DNA of 8,254 bases from DASPUI01 sp035622995 (GTDB taxonomy: Bacteria; Verrucomicrobiota; Verrucomicrobiia; Chthoniobacterales; UBA10450): NCBI GenBank assembly GCA_035622995.1, contig DASPUI010000214.1, positions 1 through 8,254 on the forward strand. The letters are read 5' to 3'. The notes beneath the pieces are model-generated. The model was not told the origin of the DNA, searched no databases, and was given only the letters and a program-made list of their open reading frames with translations. This document shows, one piece after another, positions 1 to 7,072 of this stretch. Every line of letters starts with the position of its first letter. Positions within the stretch are counted from its first letter, which is position 1. Both the position numbers and the translations under genes were made by a program.

Positions 1-39
1 TAATCGAATCTCGTCGCTGACTTCATCCGAATCTGCCAT
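1..39 (-). CDS. 5' end of an unidentified minus-strand gene (partial)
   Basis: An ATG at 39..37 on the minus strand opens a frame without stops to the window edge, reading MADSDEVSDEIRL (13 residues). Upstream of the ATG the minus strand reads AAGGTCGAGAG, so an AAGG lies 7 nt before the start, one of the better ribosome binding sites in this window. The product is acidic at its N-terminus and has no signal peptide. Thirteen residues are too few to name a family. It would be transcribed divergently from holA across a gap of about 44 bp. It could also be chance, because short open frames are common at this GC content. Confidence 0.35.
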   Translation of the reverse strand, partial: MADSDEVSDEIRL

Positions 40-83
40 CTCTCGACCTTGTAATCCCGCTCGTGCGATGCGATCAAGTCGCA

Positions 84-1205
84 ATGCCGAAAGCCAGAAC
101 CAAACCCAGCACGGCCAACATTTACGCGGTGGTTGGTTCGGATGAATCCGAAGTCAAGCGCGCGGCCGCGGAGCTGGCGGCAAAATTAACGCCACCGGAT
201 GCGGGCGATTTTGGACTGGAAACGATCGACGGCGCAGTCGACAACGCCGAACAGGCGGGCGCGCGGATAAGATTGACGATCGAGGCGCTCCACACCCTGC
301 CATTTTTCGGCGGAGCCAAGCTGGTTTGGCTGAAGAACGCGAACTTTCTCGGCGACGATCAAAAAGCGCGTGCGGCCAGCGTTCAGTCGGCGTTGGAAGA
401 ATTAACGGAAGTAATCGGCGAGGAGTTCGCCGACGGAATCACATTTCTCTTGAGCGCAACTGACGTAGACAAGCGGCGTTCTTTTTACAAATCTGTTGCC
501 AAACGGGCCGAGCTCCAAGTCTTCGATAAACTCGACTCGAATCGCAGCGGCTGGGAAGAAGAAGCGACCGAAATCGCAACCGCGCGCGCCGCGAAACGAA
601 AGTTGCAGTTCGATGACGATGCTCTCGAGCTTTTTGTCTTGCTCACCGGTGGCGACAAACGCCAGATCGACAACGAATTGGAGAAGATCGATTTGTGTCT
701 CGGGCATGAACGCCGGGTAAAAGTCCATCTCGTTCGCGATTTGGTGCCGCTTTCGCGCGCCGGAGTTATTTTTGAACTGGGAAACGCGCTGGCGGAACGA
801 GATCTCGAGCGCGCGCTTAAACTCGTCAGGCGTTTGCTCGACCAGGGTGAAAAGGCGATCGGCATATTGTTGGCTGCAATCTTGCCGACCGTCAGAAATT
901 TGATGTTGGCAAAAGATTTAATGGAACGGCACCGATTGCCGCCGCCGGGCGAACCATTTCAATTTATTTCGACGCTAAATCGGTTGCCGGCGGCTGCGAC
1001 CAAACATCTGCCGCGCAAAAAGGACGGGTCGATCAACGCCTACGCGCTCGGTATCGCCGCTCAAAATGCGCATCGATTTGAGACGGCTCAACTGGTGGAC
1101 GGCATGGAAGCTTGTTTGCAGGCAAACCTTCAGCTTGTGACAACGCAACTCGAGCATGAATTGGTTCTCACTGAAGTCGTGGTGAAGTTGATCGGGCGAA
1201 ATTGA
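84..1205 (+). CDS. holA: DNA polymerase III subunit delta
   Basis: HolA is the delta subunit of the clamp-loader complex; it opens the beta sliding clamp and helps load it on primed DNA in the cytoplasm. Numbered from the ATG at 84 (373 aa; E. coli delta is 343), residues 12-22 (NIYAVVGSDES) begin the N-terminal AAA+-like domain, which lacks a Walker A loop as expected for delta. A segment with SATDVDKR (about 124-131) matches the end of that domain. GGDKRQIDNELEKID at 189-203 is the hallmark of domain II, and about 230-280 (FELGNALAERD, then LLDQGEKAIGILL and TVRNLMLAKDL) is the C-terminal helical collar domain. A GTG at 63 would add seven residues, but the family needs none of them and neither start has a clear Shine-Dalgarno. 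The gene is convergent with the DUF4870-like gene, 35 bp away. Family assignment is by recognised motifs, not by search. Confidence 0.9.
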   Translation: MPKARTKPSTANIYAVVGSDESEVKRAAAELAAKLTPPDAGDFGLETIDGAVDNAEQAGARIRLTIEALHTLPFFGGAKLVWLKNANFLGDDQKARAASVQSALEELTEVIGEEFADGITFLLSATDVDKRRSFYKSVAKRAELQVFDKLDSNRSGWEEEATEIATARAAKRKLQFDDDALELFVLLTGGDKRQIDNELEKIDLCLGHERRVKVHLVRDLVPLSRAGVIFELGNALAERDLERALKLVRRLLDQGEKAIGILLAAILPTVRNLMLAKDLMERHRLPPPGEPFQFISTLNRLPAAATKHLPRKKDGSINAYALGIAAQNAHRFETAQLVDGMEACLQANLQLVTTQLEHELVLTEVVVKLIGRN

Positions 1206-1240
1206 TAACACTGGACGCGACGGAACGCGCGCCCCTGCAA

Positions 1241-1678
1241 TCAGCTGGCCGCGGTTTTACCTTCGAGTTGCTTGCGGGCCATTGGCCCGACGTATGGAAT
1301 TTCCCACCGCGCGCCGGTGAACGCTTTTACCGTCGCAATGATCCAGAGCACGATGAACGCGATCTGGATTAACGCGGCAATGATTGACCAAAAGAAGACC
1401 AGAATCCCGCCGAGGGCCGGAACCGCATTGAAAACCGCGCTGATGACAGCTGAGACGATGTTGAATAGCAGCCAAGCCAGACCAAAGATGATCGATTGCA
1501 TCGCGTAAAAGCGAACAAAGCCGTTCCGTTTCTCCGCAATATAAAAGATGATGCCTCCAACCAGCGGAATACAGGCGATGGCCGCAGCGACATTCGGCGG
1601 CAAATCCATCGAAGATGGCTCACCGGAGGCTGACGAAGGCGGTGGCGGCGGCTGAGCTTGATCATCGGGCTCGGGCAT
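1241..1678 (-). CDS. DUF4870/Tic20-like small membrane protein
   Basis: This 145-aa inner-membrane protein looks like the DUF4870 (Tic20-related) family, whose function in bacteria is not established. Residues 1-25 form a polar, proline-rich cytoplasmic tail with five consecutive prolines. Hydrophobic segments follow at about 29-47, 61-82 and 88-119; the last is long enough to be two packed spans. Between the first two lies KRNGFVRFYAMQSIIFG, the conserved basic-aromatic loop of this family (typically RFHAxQS). The C-terminus has IPYVGPMA, another family signature, and ends in a short basic tail. Start is the ATG at 1678..1676; a second ATG at codon 24 (MDLPPNV) would remove the proline-rich tail. 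No Shine-Dalgarno is visible. It stands alone on its strand, divergent from the pseudopilin gene. Confidence 0.8.
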   Translation of the reverse strand: MPEPDDQAQPPPPPSSASGEPSSMDLPPNVAAAIACIPLVGGIIFYIAEKRNGFVRFYAMQSIIFGLAWLLFNIVSAVISAVFNAVPALGGILVFFWSIIAALIQIAFIVLWIIATVKAFTGARWEIPYVGPMARKQLEGKTAAS

Positions 1679-1710
1679 AACTTATTACATACACGGGAGC
1701 CAGGGGCGGT

Positions 1711-1740
1711 TTGTCAACTCTGAAAGCTTTCGCGGATAAA
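1711..1740 (+). promoter_or_regulatory. Candidate sigma70-type promoter for the pseudopilin-aroB pair
   Basis: TTGTCA (1711-1716, five of six matches to TTGACA) and GATAAA (1735-1740, four of six to TATAAT) are separated by 18 bp and lie about 60-90 bp before the pseudopilin ATG. The spacer contains the perfect 10-bp palindrome GAAAGCTTTC (1722-1731). On the opposite strand the same site reads TTGACA exactly (1717..1712), upstream of the DUF4870-like gene, although I find no good -10 partner for it at normal spacing. This is pattern matching only. Confidence 0.35.
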
Positions 1741-1800
1741 CCCAACTCCGATTTTCCCTTTCGTGCGGAATCTGAAATCGCTACCGTAACCCAATTCGAA

Positions 1801-2523
1801 ATGGGGAAACAAATAGCGGCTGGATTCACTTTGATCGAATTGCTGGTGGTCATCGCGATCATCGCAGCCCTCGTCTCGATCGCCTACCCCGTCTTCAATT
1901 CGGTCCAGGAACGGGCACGCGCCGCCCAGGACATGAGTAACCTCCGCCAGATCGGGCTCGCCACTCAAATGTACATGAACGACAACGACGGCGCCATTTT
2001 CGATGGCAACGCGGGAGCCTGGATGTCTCAGTTAGAACCAAAATACATTCCGGCGTGGAAAGTTTTCCAATCGCCGTTCGACAAGCGACCGCCTCTTGAG
2101 GACCCCACGAATTCCCCAGTTAGTTACGGTATCAACGGCGGTGCTTACGGAAATGTCTCTGGAACCTCGGCAGGAATAGAAGGGTTGCTTAGTGACAAGA
2201 TTCAAAATCCTTCGGCGTATATTTTATTTGCACCGGCTCAGACGAATGGTACCTCAGTTACTTTTAGCGGAACGGCTGGCGCAGCCGTTGGCTTAAGACT
2301 GCCAAAAGTTTATAACGGGGGGCAGAGCTGGCCTGGTGGTCCGGCTGCAGGCGGCACGCACAGTAATCGTACGCGCATCAACGCAGTGTTTGCGGACTGC
2401 CACACCGAAACTTTGTCTTGGAGCACTTTCATCAGCGATAATCCCGACGCTAATGCCAAATGTGCAGACGGTAGTTCGGAAGTGGCCTCACCTCGGTGGC
2501 ATCCGGATCCGTGTCATCCGTAG
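1801..2523 (+). CDS. Type II secretion/type IV pilus-like pseudopilin (prepilin-type H-X9-DG kin)
   Basis: The 240-aa product starts MGKQIAAG|FTLIELLVVIAIIAALV. This is a class III signal: cleavage by prepilin peptidase after Gly8, N-methylated Phe at +1, Glu at +5, then a hydrophobic helix to about residue 29 that anchors it in the inner membrane and would pack in a pseudopilus core. A globular domain follows. Near the C-terminus THSNRTRINAVFADCHTE resembles the H-X9-DG motif of stand-alone prepilins common in Planctomycetes, Verrucomicrobia and Lentisphaerae, but the His-Asp spacing is 11 and the Gly is Cys. Three Cys sit in the last ~45 residues, which end PDPCHP. The ATG at 1801 is chosen because it gives the usual short leader; a TTG at 1711 would add 30 residues and fall on the candidate promoter. 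No secretion genes are adjacent. The partner system and substrate are unknown. Confidence 0.85.
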   Translation: MGKQIAAGFTLIELLVVIAIIAALVSIAYPVFNSVQERARAAQDMSNLRQIGLATQMYMNDNDGAIFDGNAGAWMSQLEPKYIPAWKVFQSPFDKRPPLEDPTNSPVSYGINGGAYGNVSGTSAGIEGLLSDKIQNPSAYILFAPAQTNGTSVTFSGTAGAAVGLRLPKVYNGGQSWPGGPAAGGTHSNRTRINAVFADCHTETLSWSTFISDNPDANAKCADGSSEVASPRWHPDPCHP

Positions 2524-2534
2524 GCTACCGGCTA

Positions 2535-3596
2535 ATGCACTCCAATGCCGGAAATCTTAGCAGTGAAATAGTCGTCGGATCGAATTTACTTAATCAGGTC
2601 GGATCGATAATTGCGAAACACGTCTCCCAAAAGCGATGTGCTGTTATTTCGGATGCGAACATCGCGCCGATTTTCGGCAAACGTGTCACAACCAGCCTAA
2701 CGAATGCTGGATTTCAGCCGGTCCTGATCAAGATTCCAGCTGGCGAGGAGTTTAAGACCCTCGCTCAAGCGGGTAAAATTTGCGATGAAATGATCGCAGC
2801 CGGTTTGGATCGGAGTTCGTTTGTAGTTGGGCTTGGCGGCGGAGTGATCGGAGATATTTCCGGGTTTGTCGCTGCCATTTTTCAACGTGGAATTCCGCAC
2901 GTGCAAATTCCGACAACGCTCCTGGCAATGGTTGACAGCTCGATCGGCGGCAAGACCGGCGTCAACACGCGCGCCGGGAAGAATCTGCTTGGCGCCGTTC
3001 GTCACCCGGCATTGGTGATCGACGATGTTGAAGTTTTGAAAACTCTGCCGCCGCGCGAATTTAGGCAGGGTTTCGCCGAGATTATCAAGCAGGCGATCAT
3101 CGCGGACGCGAAGCTTTTCAACGAACTGAAGAATAGTGGCCCGAAAAAAATCGATCTGATCGAAATCATTCAGCGCAGCATTGCGATCAAGTCGCGCATT
3201 GTCGCAAAGGACGAACTGGATCGAACGGGCGCGCGCGCGATTTTGAATTTCGGACACACGATCGGACATGCGATCGAACGGGCGGGAAATTACAAAATAT
3301 TTTTCCATGGAGAGGCGGTCAGCCTCGGCATGGTTGCGGCCGGCGCCATTTCGATCAAATGCGCCGGCCTAACGAGTGCCGAACGGGATGCGATGGTCGA
3401 CCTTTTGCGAAAATTCGATCTGCCGACTTCCCTGCCCGGCGATTTTCCACGCGAGGAGATTTTCAAGGCGATCAAGTTCGATAAAAAGTTTGAGCAGGGC
3501 GAAATCCGATTTGTCGTAACGCCAAAGATCGGCTCGGCTTATTTATCGAGCGACGTCACGATCGACGACATTCGTGAAGCGGTCGAAGCGCTGTAA
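2535..3596 (+). CDS. aroB: 3-dehydroquinate synthase
   Basis: AroB converts DAHP to 3-dehydroquinate, the second step of the shikimate pathway, using NAD+ and a divalent metal (Zn or Co) in the cytoplasm. In the 353-aa product, GGGVIGD at 101-107 is the NAD-binding glycine motif. PTTLLAMVDSSIGGKTG at 126-142 is the family signature. The metal ligands are Glu182 (in GFAEIIKQ), His241 (NFGHTIGH) and His258 (HGEA), and the catalytic-site Asn238 and His245 are also present. Length is normal, so the enzyme should be active. The ATG at 2535 lies 11 bp after the pseudopilin stop, which suggests co-transcription; a GTG at 2496 would overlap that gene and add 13 non-conserved residues. The last 58 bp overlap the 3' end of the amidase gene on the other strand. 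No other aro gene is in the window. Confidence 0.97.
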   Translation: MHSNAGNLSSEIVVGSNLLNQVGSIIAKHVSQKRCAVISDANIAPIFGKRVTTSLTNAGFQPVLIKIPAGEEFKTLAQAGKICDEMIAAGLDRSSFVVGLGGGVIGDISGFVAAIFQRGIPHVQIPTTLLAMVDSSIGGKTGVNTRAGKNLLGAVRHPALVIDDVEVLKTLPPREFRQGFAEIIKQAIIADAKLFNELKNSGPKKIDLIEIIQRSIAIKSRIVAKDELDRTGARAILNFGHTIGHAIERAGNYKIFFHGEAVSLGMVAAGAISIKCAGLTSAERDAMVDLLRKFDLPTSLPGDFPREEIFKAIKFDKKFEQGEIRFVVTPKIGSAYLSSDVTIDDIREAVEAL

Positions 3597-4867
3597 CCGC
3601 GTGCGTTCCGATAATAGTTCGCCACCCCATCCGCCACGCTGTCGGCGTATTCGCGGAAAATACTTTTACGCTCTACGCCGTTGACGGTGCGGGTGCCTTC
3701 ATAATCGCCGGCCTCGATCCGCGCGAATGCCTCCTTGCTGTTCATTACGTACGGCTCGCAGTAAACGACCGGACATCGATACAGCCGCGTGGCGAGCAAA
3801 TTTCTCGCGTAAACATAACCGCTCGCTCCAACCTTGGTGGTCGTCTGCGTAGTCGGGTACTGGTATGCTGGAAGACCAGTCGCCCTTGCCATCGACTCTG
3901 CAACCGAGTCGGCCAGCGGCAGTTCTTCATCGTAAGTCCGACTGAGAAGCCGCCGAATCATTTCGAAGCGCTCATCGTCAAGTTCGAGTTCGTCTTTCAA
4001 ATACGAACCGTTCACCAGCAGATGAAGATGATTATTATCGATCAGGTCCGGATGATTCGGATCCCCCCAACCTTCGGCATTGAAGTGCAAACAGAGGGTG
4101 AGATCGGGATGCAGCTTCGTGTTGACCAGAAGTGCGCGGTGCCGAATTTCGCTGTAGCGATAGAACAACATCTCGCTTTGCCAGCGAATCGTTCGTTCCT
4201 TTTGCGGATCCTCGGGATTAAGCACTTCATCACGGGGTCGCGGAACTCCATTCTGGATTAATATTTTGCGAGCAAGGCTGACGAAGTCGTCGGGGCGCTT
4301 CACGGTGACCGGTTCGGCGCGGTTGCGAACCAGGAAGACCTTCGCGCCTAACGATCTTAATCTCAGGGCCAGCAACCGTGCCACGCGCAGCGCCAGATCG
4401 CCTTCCGTTACCGGTTTGGAGTCTTCCACCTGAAACCAGCGCTCTTCCATCTTCGCCCATTCGCCACCCAGATGGCCGGGATCGAGCGCAACCCGTAAAT
4501 TCGAAAGCGGCTTGCCTCGTTTCTCCGGCGGCAGCGATTTTGCCGGCCGCCAAAGTCGCGGGATGGGTTCGCGCGCTTCTCTGTTTGGCGCGAATCGCAG
4601 GGTAAAGAAAGTTTGCGCTTCGCGATTTCTCAAGATCTGCGCTGAGTCGTTGTCGATCTTGATCAGGTCATCGGCCAGGCCATGGGTGCAATAAACGTCA
4701 TTGATCAGATGCGCGAAGTCGTCGTGCGTAATCGTTCGCTGATAATTTTCGAGGACACTCCATTTCGGTTTGCTCCCGAGAATGCCGAGATGGTCGGCCG
4801 CGATCGAAGCTTGAATGATCGACCAGGACACCACGAAAGCGGCAACGAACTTTCTCACGACGACCAA
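3539..4867 (-). CDS. Secreted N-acetylmuramoyl-L-alanine amidase-like protein (Amidase_3 type)
   Basis: Amidase_3 enzymes are zinc hydrolases that cut the bond between N-acetylmuramic acid and L-alanine in peptidoglycan. Numbered on 442 aa, RKFVAAFVVSWSIIQASIA is a signal peptide with likely cleavage near residue 23. Residues 25-110 are an N-terminal region I do not recognise. The catalytic domain starts at VALDPGHLGG (Zn ligand His132), followed by TEGDLALRVA (ligand Glu155), LCLHFNAEG (ligand His261) and VVYCEPYVMNS (probable catalytic Glu371). The segment between Glu155 and His261 is longer than in compact amidases, and there are further inserts after HFNA. No SPOR or LysM module is evident. 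No in-frame ATG exists near the start: TTG at 4867 or GTG at 4858 are the choices, both leaving the signal peptide intact, with no clear Shine-Dalgarno. It is divergent from the YmdB gene (49 bp) and overlaps aroB by 58 bp. Confidence 0.82.
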   Translation of the reverse strand: MVVVRKFVAAFVVSWSIIQASIAADHLGILGSKPKWSVLENYQRTITHDDFAHLINDVYCTHGLADDLIKIDNDSAQILRNREAQTFFTLRFAPNREAREPIPRLWRPAKSLPPEKRGKPLSNLRVALDPGHLGGEWAKMEERWFQVEDSKPVTEGDLALRVARLLALRLRSLGAKVFLVRNRAEPVTVKRPDDFVSLARKILIQNGVPRPRDEVLNPEDPQKERTIRWQSEMLFYRYSEIRHRALLVNTKLHPDLTLCLHFNAEGWGDPNHPDLIDNNHLHLLVNGSYLKDELELDDERFEMIRRLLSRTYDEELPLADSVAESMARATGLPAYQYPTTQTTTKVGASGYVYARNLLATRLYRCPVVYCEPYVMNSKEAFARIEAGDYEGTRTVNGVERKSIFREYADSVADGVANYYRNARGYSASTASRMSSIVTSLDK

Positions 4868-4916
4868 TGAAGCATCGATAACTGGATTTTGCCGCCATTA
4901 ATACGAAGATCGCAGA

Positions 4917-5768
4917 ATGTTAAGAGTGCTGTTTCTCGGCGATATCGTTGGCGAACCCGGACGGCGGGCAGTGATCGCGCGGTTGCCGGAATTGAAACAG
5001 CAGCATGGCATAGACTTCATTGTAGTGAATGGCGAGAACGCAGCGGGCGGACGCGGAATCACTTCAAAAATCACAATCGATTTGCTGCGGGCGGGCGTTT
5101 CGGTCATCACAACTGGCGATCATATTTGGGACCAGAAAGAGATTCTCTCATTTATTAATACCGAGCCGCGGCTGTTGCGGCCGATAAATTATCCGGATGG
5201 CGCGCCGGGAAGCGGATCAATTGTATTGGAGACGGCGAAAGGCAAAATCGGCGTGATCAATGTCCAATGCCGAACGTTCATGCAACCGATCCTGGAAAAT
5301 CCTTTTCGCGCGATCGATTCTGCCATCGCGGAGATGCGCCGGGATACGACAAGCATCCTGGTCGACGTTCACGGCGAGACCACGAGCGAAAAAATCGCAA
5401 TGGGCCGCTTTTTAGATGGGAAGGTCTCTGCCGTAATCGGCACCCACACGCATGTGCAGACCGCGGACGAACAAATTTTCCCGGGCGGCACGGCATTTCT
5501 TTGCGACGCCGGAATGTGCGGGCCGATTAACTCGATTCTCGGACGGGCGATCGAGCCAATCATGAATCGCTTTCTTTCAAATCTGCCGTCGGCGTTTCCA
5601 GTGGCAGCGGGCGAAGTACGATTGCGCGGTGCAATGATTGACATCAACGAAAAAACGGGACGAGCCGAGCGGATCAGCCGGGTAGACGAAGCTGGACCGG
5701 CCCAACCGGAGACCGAGCCGGAACAAAAGATCGACATTGACCAGCCATCTTCGGTAGAGGAAACATAA
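4917..5768 (+). CDS. ymdB: YmdB-family metallophosphoesterase (TIGR00282)
   Basis: This family of cytoplasmic di-iron phosphoesterases includes Bacillus subtilis YmdB, which hydrolyses 2',3'-cyclic nucleotides (and cAMP in vitro) and affects biofilm and motility decisions. The 283-aa protein has GDIVGEPGR (Asp9), VVNGENAAGG (Glu40, Asn41), TTGDHIWDQKE (Asp68, His69), DVHGETTSEK (His152) and GTHTHVQTADE (His177, His179). These match the metal ligands and general acid of the family, except that Asp68 stands where the family usually has Asn. Residues from about 262 on form a Glu/Pro-rich, probably disordered tail not needed for the fold. Start is the ATG at 4917; upstream only a weak purine stretch (GAAGATCGCAGA) is seen. 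The usual neighbour rny is absent here. The gene is followed by a 77-bp gap and the TPR gene on the same strand. Confidence 0.9.
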   Translation: MLRVLFLGDIVGEPGRRAVIARLPELKQQHGIDFIVVNGENAAGGRGITSKITIDLLRAGVSVITTGDHIWDQKEILSFINTEPRLLRPINYPDGAPGSGSIVLETAKGKIGVINVQCRTFMQPILENPFRAIDSAIAEMRRDTTSILVDVHGETTSEKIAMGRFLDGKVSAVIGTHTHVQTADEQIFPGGTAFLCDAGMCGPINSILGRAIEPIMNRFLSNLPSAFPVAAGEVRLRGAMIDINEKTGRAERISRVDEAGPAQPETEPEQKIDIDQPSSVEET

Positions 5769-5845
5769 CAAACGCGACGTTTTGGCGACCGGCTTCGCCC
5801 TGACGGCGCGAATTAATTACTGCAGCCTTCGTCAAATTACTTACC

Positions 5846-6469
5846 ATGAAAAAGATCTGTCTATTGTGTACGCTGGGAGTGCTACTCGCAGCGATCCCAA
5901 ATTTCGTTGACGCTCAAGGAAACAAGGAGTCGGCCAAGCTCACGAAAGAGGGCGCGGAGGCGCTGAAAAATAAGGATTACGACAAAGCGGTCGATTTATT
6001 TCGAAAAGCGTCAGAGTTGGATCGTCGGAACGTCAAGAGTCTTTCGGCAGCGTTACAACAGCGAGCATATGCCCTGACCCAACAGCAACAGTACCAGAAA
6101 GCGATTGCTGATTACAATGCGGCCCTCGACGTTACGCCGGACGATCAGGGTATTTTCGAGCGACGCGGCTACGCGGAAATGATGCTGGGCGATTACGACC
6201 ACGCGCTGGCCGATTATAATGAGTTAATCAAACGCAAGCCGAATGAGGCGCATTACCTGTTGTATCGGAGTTACATCTACGAAGTGAAGGGAGACATCGC
6301 GAATGGAATTGCTGACTGCGACAAGGTGTTGCAAATCCAACACGACAACCAGGAAGCAACGGCACGCAAGCAACGCTTACTCCAGGTACAGCAAGCCCAA
6401 CCGCAACCAACTTCGCCGGGCGGGATTCCGAATCCGCAGTCGTCAGCGCAACCGCCAAAGAAGCCCTAA
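5846..6469 (+). CDS. Exported tetratricopeptide-repeat protein
   Basis: The 207-aa product begins MKKICLLCTLGVLLAAIPNFVDA, a Sec signal peptide with likely cleavage after Ala23, so the mature protein should be periplasmic. Four consecutive TPR units follow at about residues 30-63, 67-100, 102-135 and 136-169, each with the small/large pattern (KDYDKAVDLFRKA, QQYQKAIADYNAA, GDYDHALADYNEL, GDIANGIADCDKV). The C-terminal ~35 residues are rich in Gln and Pro and probably disordered. Cys8 is too close to the N-terminus for a lipobox, so I do not call it a lipoprotein. TPR arrays bind proteins, and the partner cannot be told from sequence. It may share a transcript with the YmdB gene 77 bp upstream, but the gap leaves room for its own promoter. 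No Shine-Dalgarno is seen before the ATG. It converges with infC, 26 bp apart. Confidence 0.85.
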   Translation: MKKICLLCTLGVLLAAIPNFVDAQGNKESAKLTKEGAEALKNKDYDKAVDLFRKASELDRRNVKSLSAALQQRAYALTQQQQYQKAIADYNAALDVTPDDQGIFERRGYAEMMLGDYDHALADYNELIKRKPNEAHYLLYRSYIYEVKGDIANGIADCDKVLQIQHDNQEATARKQRLLQVQQAQPQPTSPGGIPNPQSSAQPPKKP

Positions 6470-6488
6470 GCCGATTAACGCGAAAGCG

Positions 6489-6506
6489 GCGATTGCTACG
6501 AATCGC
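6489..6506. terminator. Small hairpin between convergent TPR and infC genes
   Basis: GCGATT (6489-6494) and AATCGC (6501-6506) form a perfect 6-bp stem around a 6-nt loop, just at the infC stop codon (6496-6498) and 20 bp past the TPR stop. It sits where a shared bidirectional terminator would be useful. There is no T-run after it in either direction, so intrinsic termination would be weak, and a chance hairpin is possible. Confidence 0.22.
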
Positions 6507-7071
6507 TTCCGTTCGAACCGATTGGTTCCTTGGACTGCGGTGCAAAACGCCGTTTGCGTTTGTTCGCCGGCAGCGGCGTCAATGTCATGGTGACGTTTCG
6601 CCCGGTGATCTTCGGCTCCATCTCGACTTGCGACATGCCGGATAAATCGTCGCGCACTTTCTCCATCAAGTGCATCCCGAATTCCTGGTGCGCCATTTCA
6701 CGTCCGCGAAATTGTAATTGCACCCGGACTTTGTTGCCCCGATCGAGAAATTCTTCGCCATGGCGAATCTTGGTCAGGTAATCGTGCTCGTCGATGTTGA
6801 CCCGGAATTTGATTTCCTTCAATTTTGAGCCGGTCGGTTTCTTGTCCTTGTCATGCTTGGACAGATCGTAGCGAAATTTTCCAAGCGAGACGATTTTGCA
6901 AACCGGCGGATTGGCGGTCGGCGCGACCTCCACCAGGTCGAGCCCGCGAGTTTGCGCCTCCCGCAACGCATCGGACAATTTCATCACGCCCAGCTGCTGG
7001 CCGGATGCCCCCAAAATAACCCGGACTTCGCGCGCGCGAATCCGGCCGTTTACACGAAATTGTGGTTGCAG
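6496..7071 (-). CDS. infC: Translation initiation factor IF-3, probable CTG start
   Basis: IF3 binds the 30S subunit, prevents early joining with 50S, and checks the start codon and initiator tRNA. Numbered from the CTG (191 aa; E. coli 180), residues 5-19 (RVNGRIRAREVRVIL) and LVEVAPTANPPVCKIVSLGKFRYD form the N-domain. A Lys-rich linker (KHDKDKKPTGSK) and the C-domain (KEIKFRVNIDEHDY, FRGREMAHQEFG) follow, with a basic and Ser/Gly tail. The frame has no ATG, GTG or TTG that would include RVNGRIRAREVRV: the first TTG is at 7014, already inside the conserved region, and a TGA closes the frame at 7080..7078. CTG at 7071..7069 is the only plausible initiator before the conserved block, with AGGAG at 7087..7083. 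ATT at 7041..7039 is a less likely alternative. No rpmI or rplT follows; the next gene downstream points the other way. Confidence 0.9.
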   Translation of the reverse strand: MQPQFRVNGRIRAREVRVILGASGQQLGVMKLSDALREAQTRGLDLVEVAPTANPPVCKIVSLGKFRYDLSKHDKDKKPTGSKLKEIKFRVNIDEHDYLTKIRHGEEFLDRGNKVRVQLQFRGREMAHQEFGMHLMEKVRDDLSGMSQVEMEPKITGRNVTMTLTPLPANKRKRRFAPQSKEPIGSNGSDS

Positions 7072-7072
7072 A

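Noticed and set aside
1206..1240. Terminator between holA and the DUF4870-like gene
   Set aside because: Only a 4-bp CGCG self-complementary stem could be drawn, with mismatches beyond it and no T-run.
1711..1800. TTG start that would extend the pseudopilin by 30 residues
   Set aside because: Class III prepilin leaders are normally short and end at Gly before Phe; the ATG at 1801 gives an 8-residue leader, and the TTG overlaps a promoter-like box.
2496..2534. GTG start of aroB overlapping the pseudopilin gene
   Set aside because: The added 13 residues are not part of the AroB fold; the ATG at 2535 gives a typical length.
2697..3308. 203-codon minus-strand ORF inside aroB
   Set aside because: Antisense shadow of the fully conserved aroB reading frame, with no recognisable motif.
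5784..5799. Hairpin GGCGA-loop-TCGCC after the YmdB gene as a terminator
   Set aside because: The stem is only 5 bp and no T-run follows it.
5846..5875. Lipoprotein signal in the TPR protein (Cys5 or Cys8)
   Set aside because: The cysteines lie before the hydrophobic core rather than after it, so no lipobox fits; a VDA cleavage site for signal peptidase I follows.
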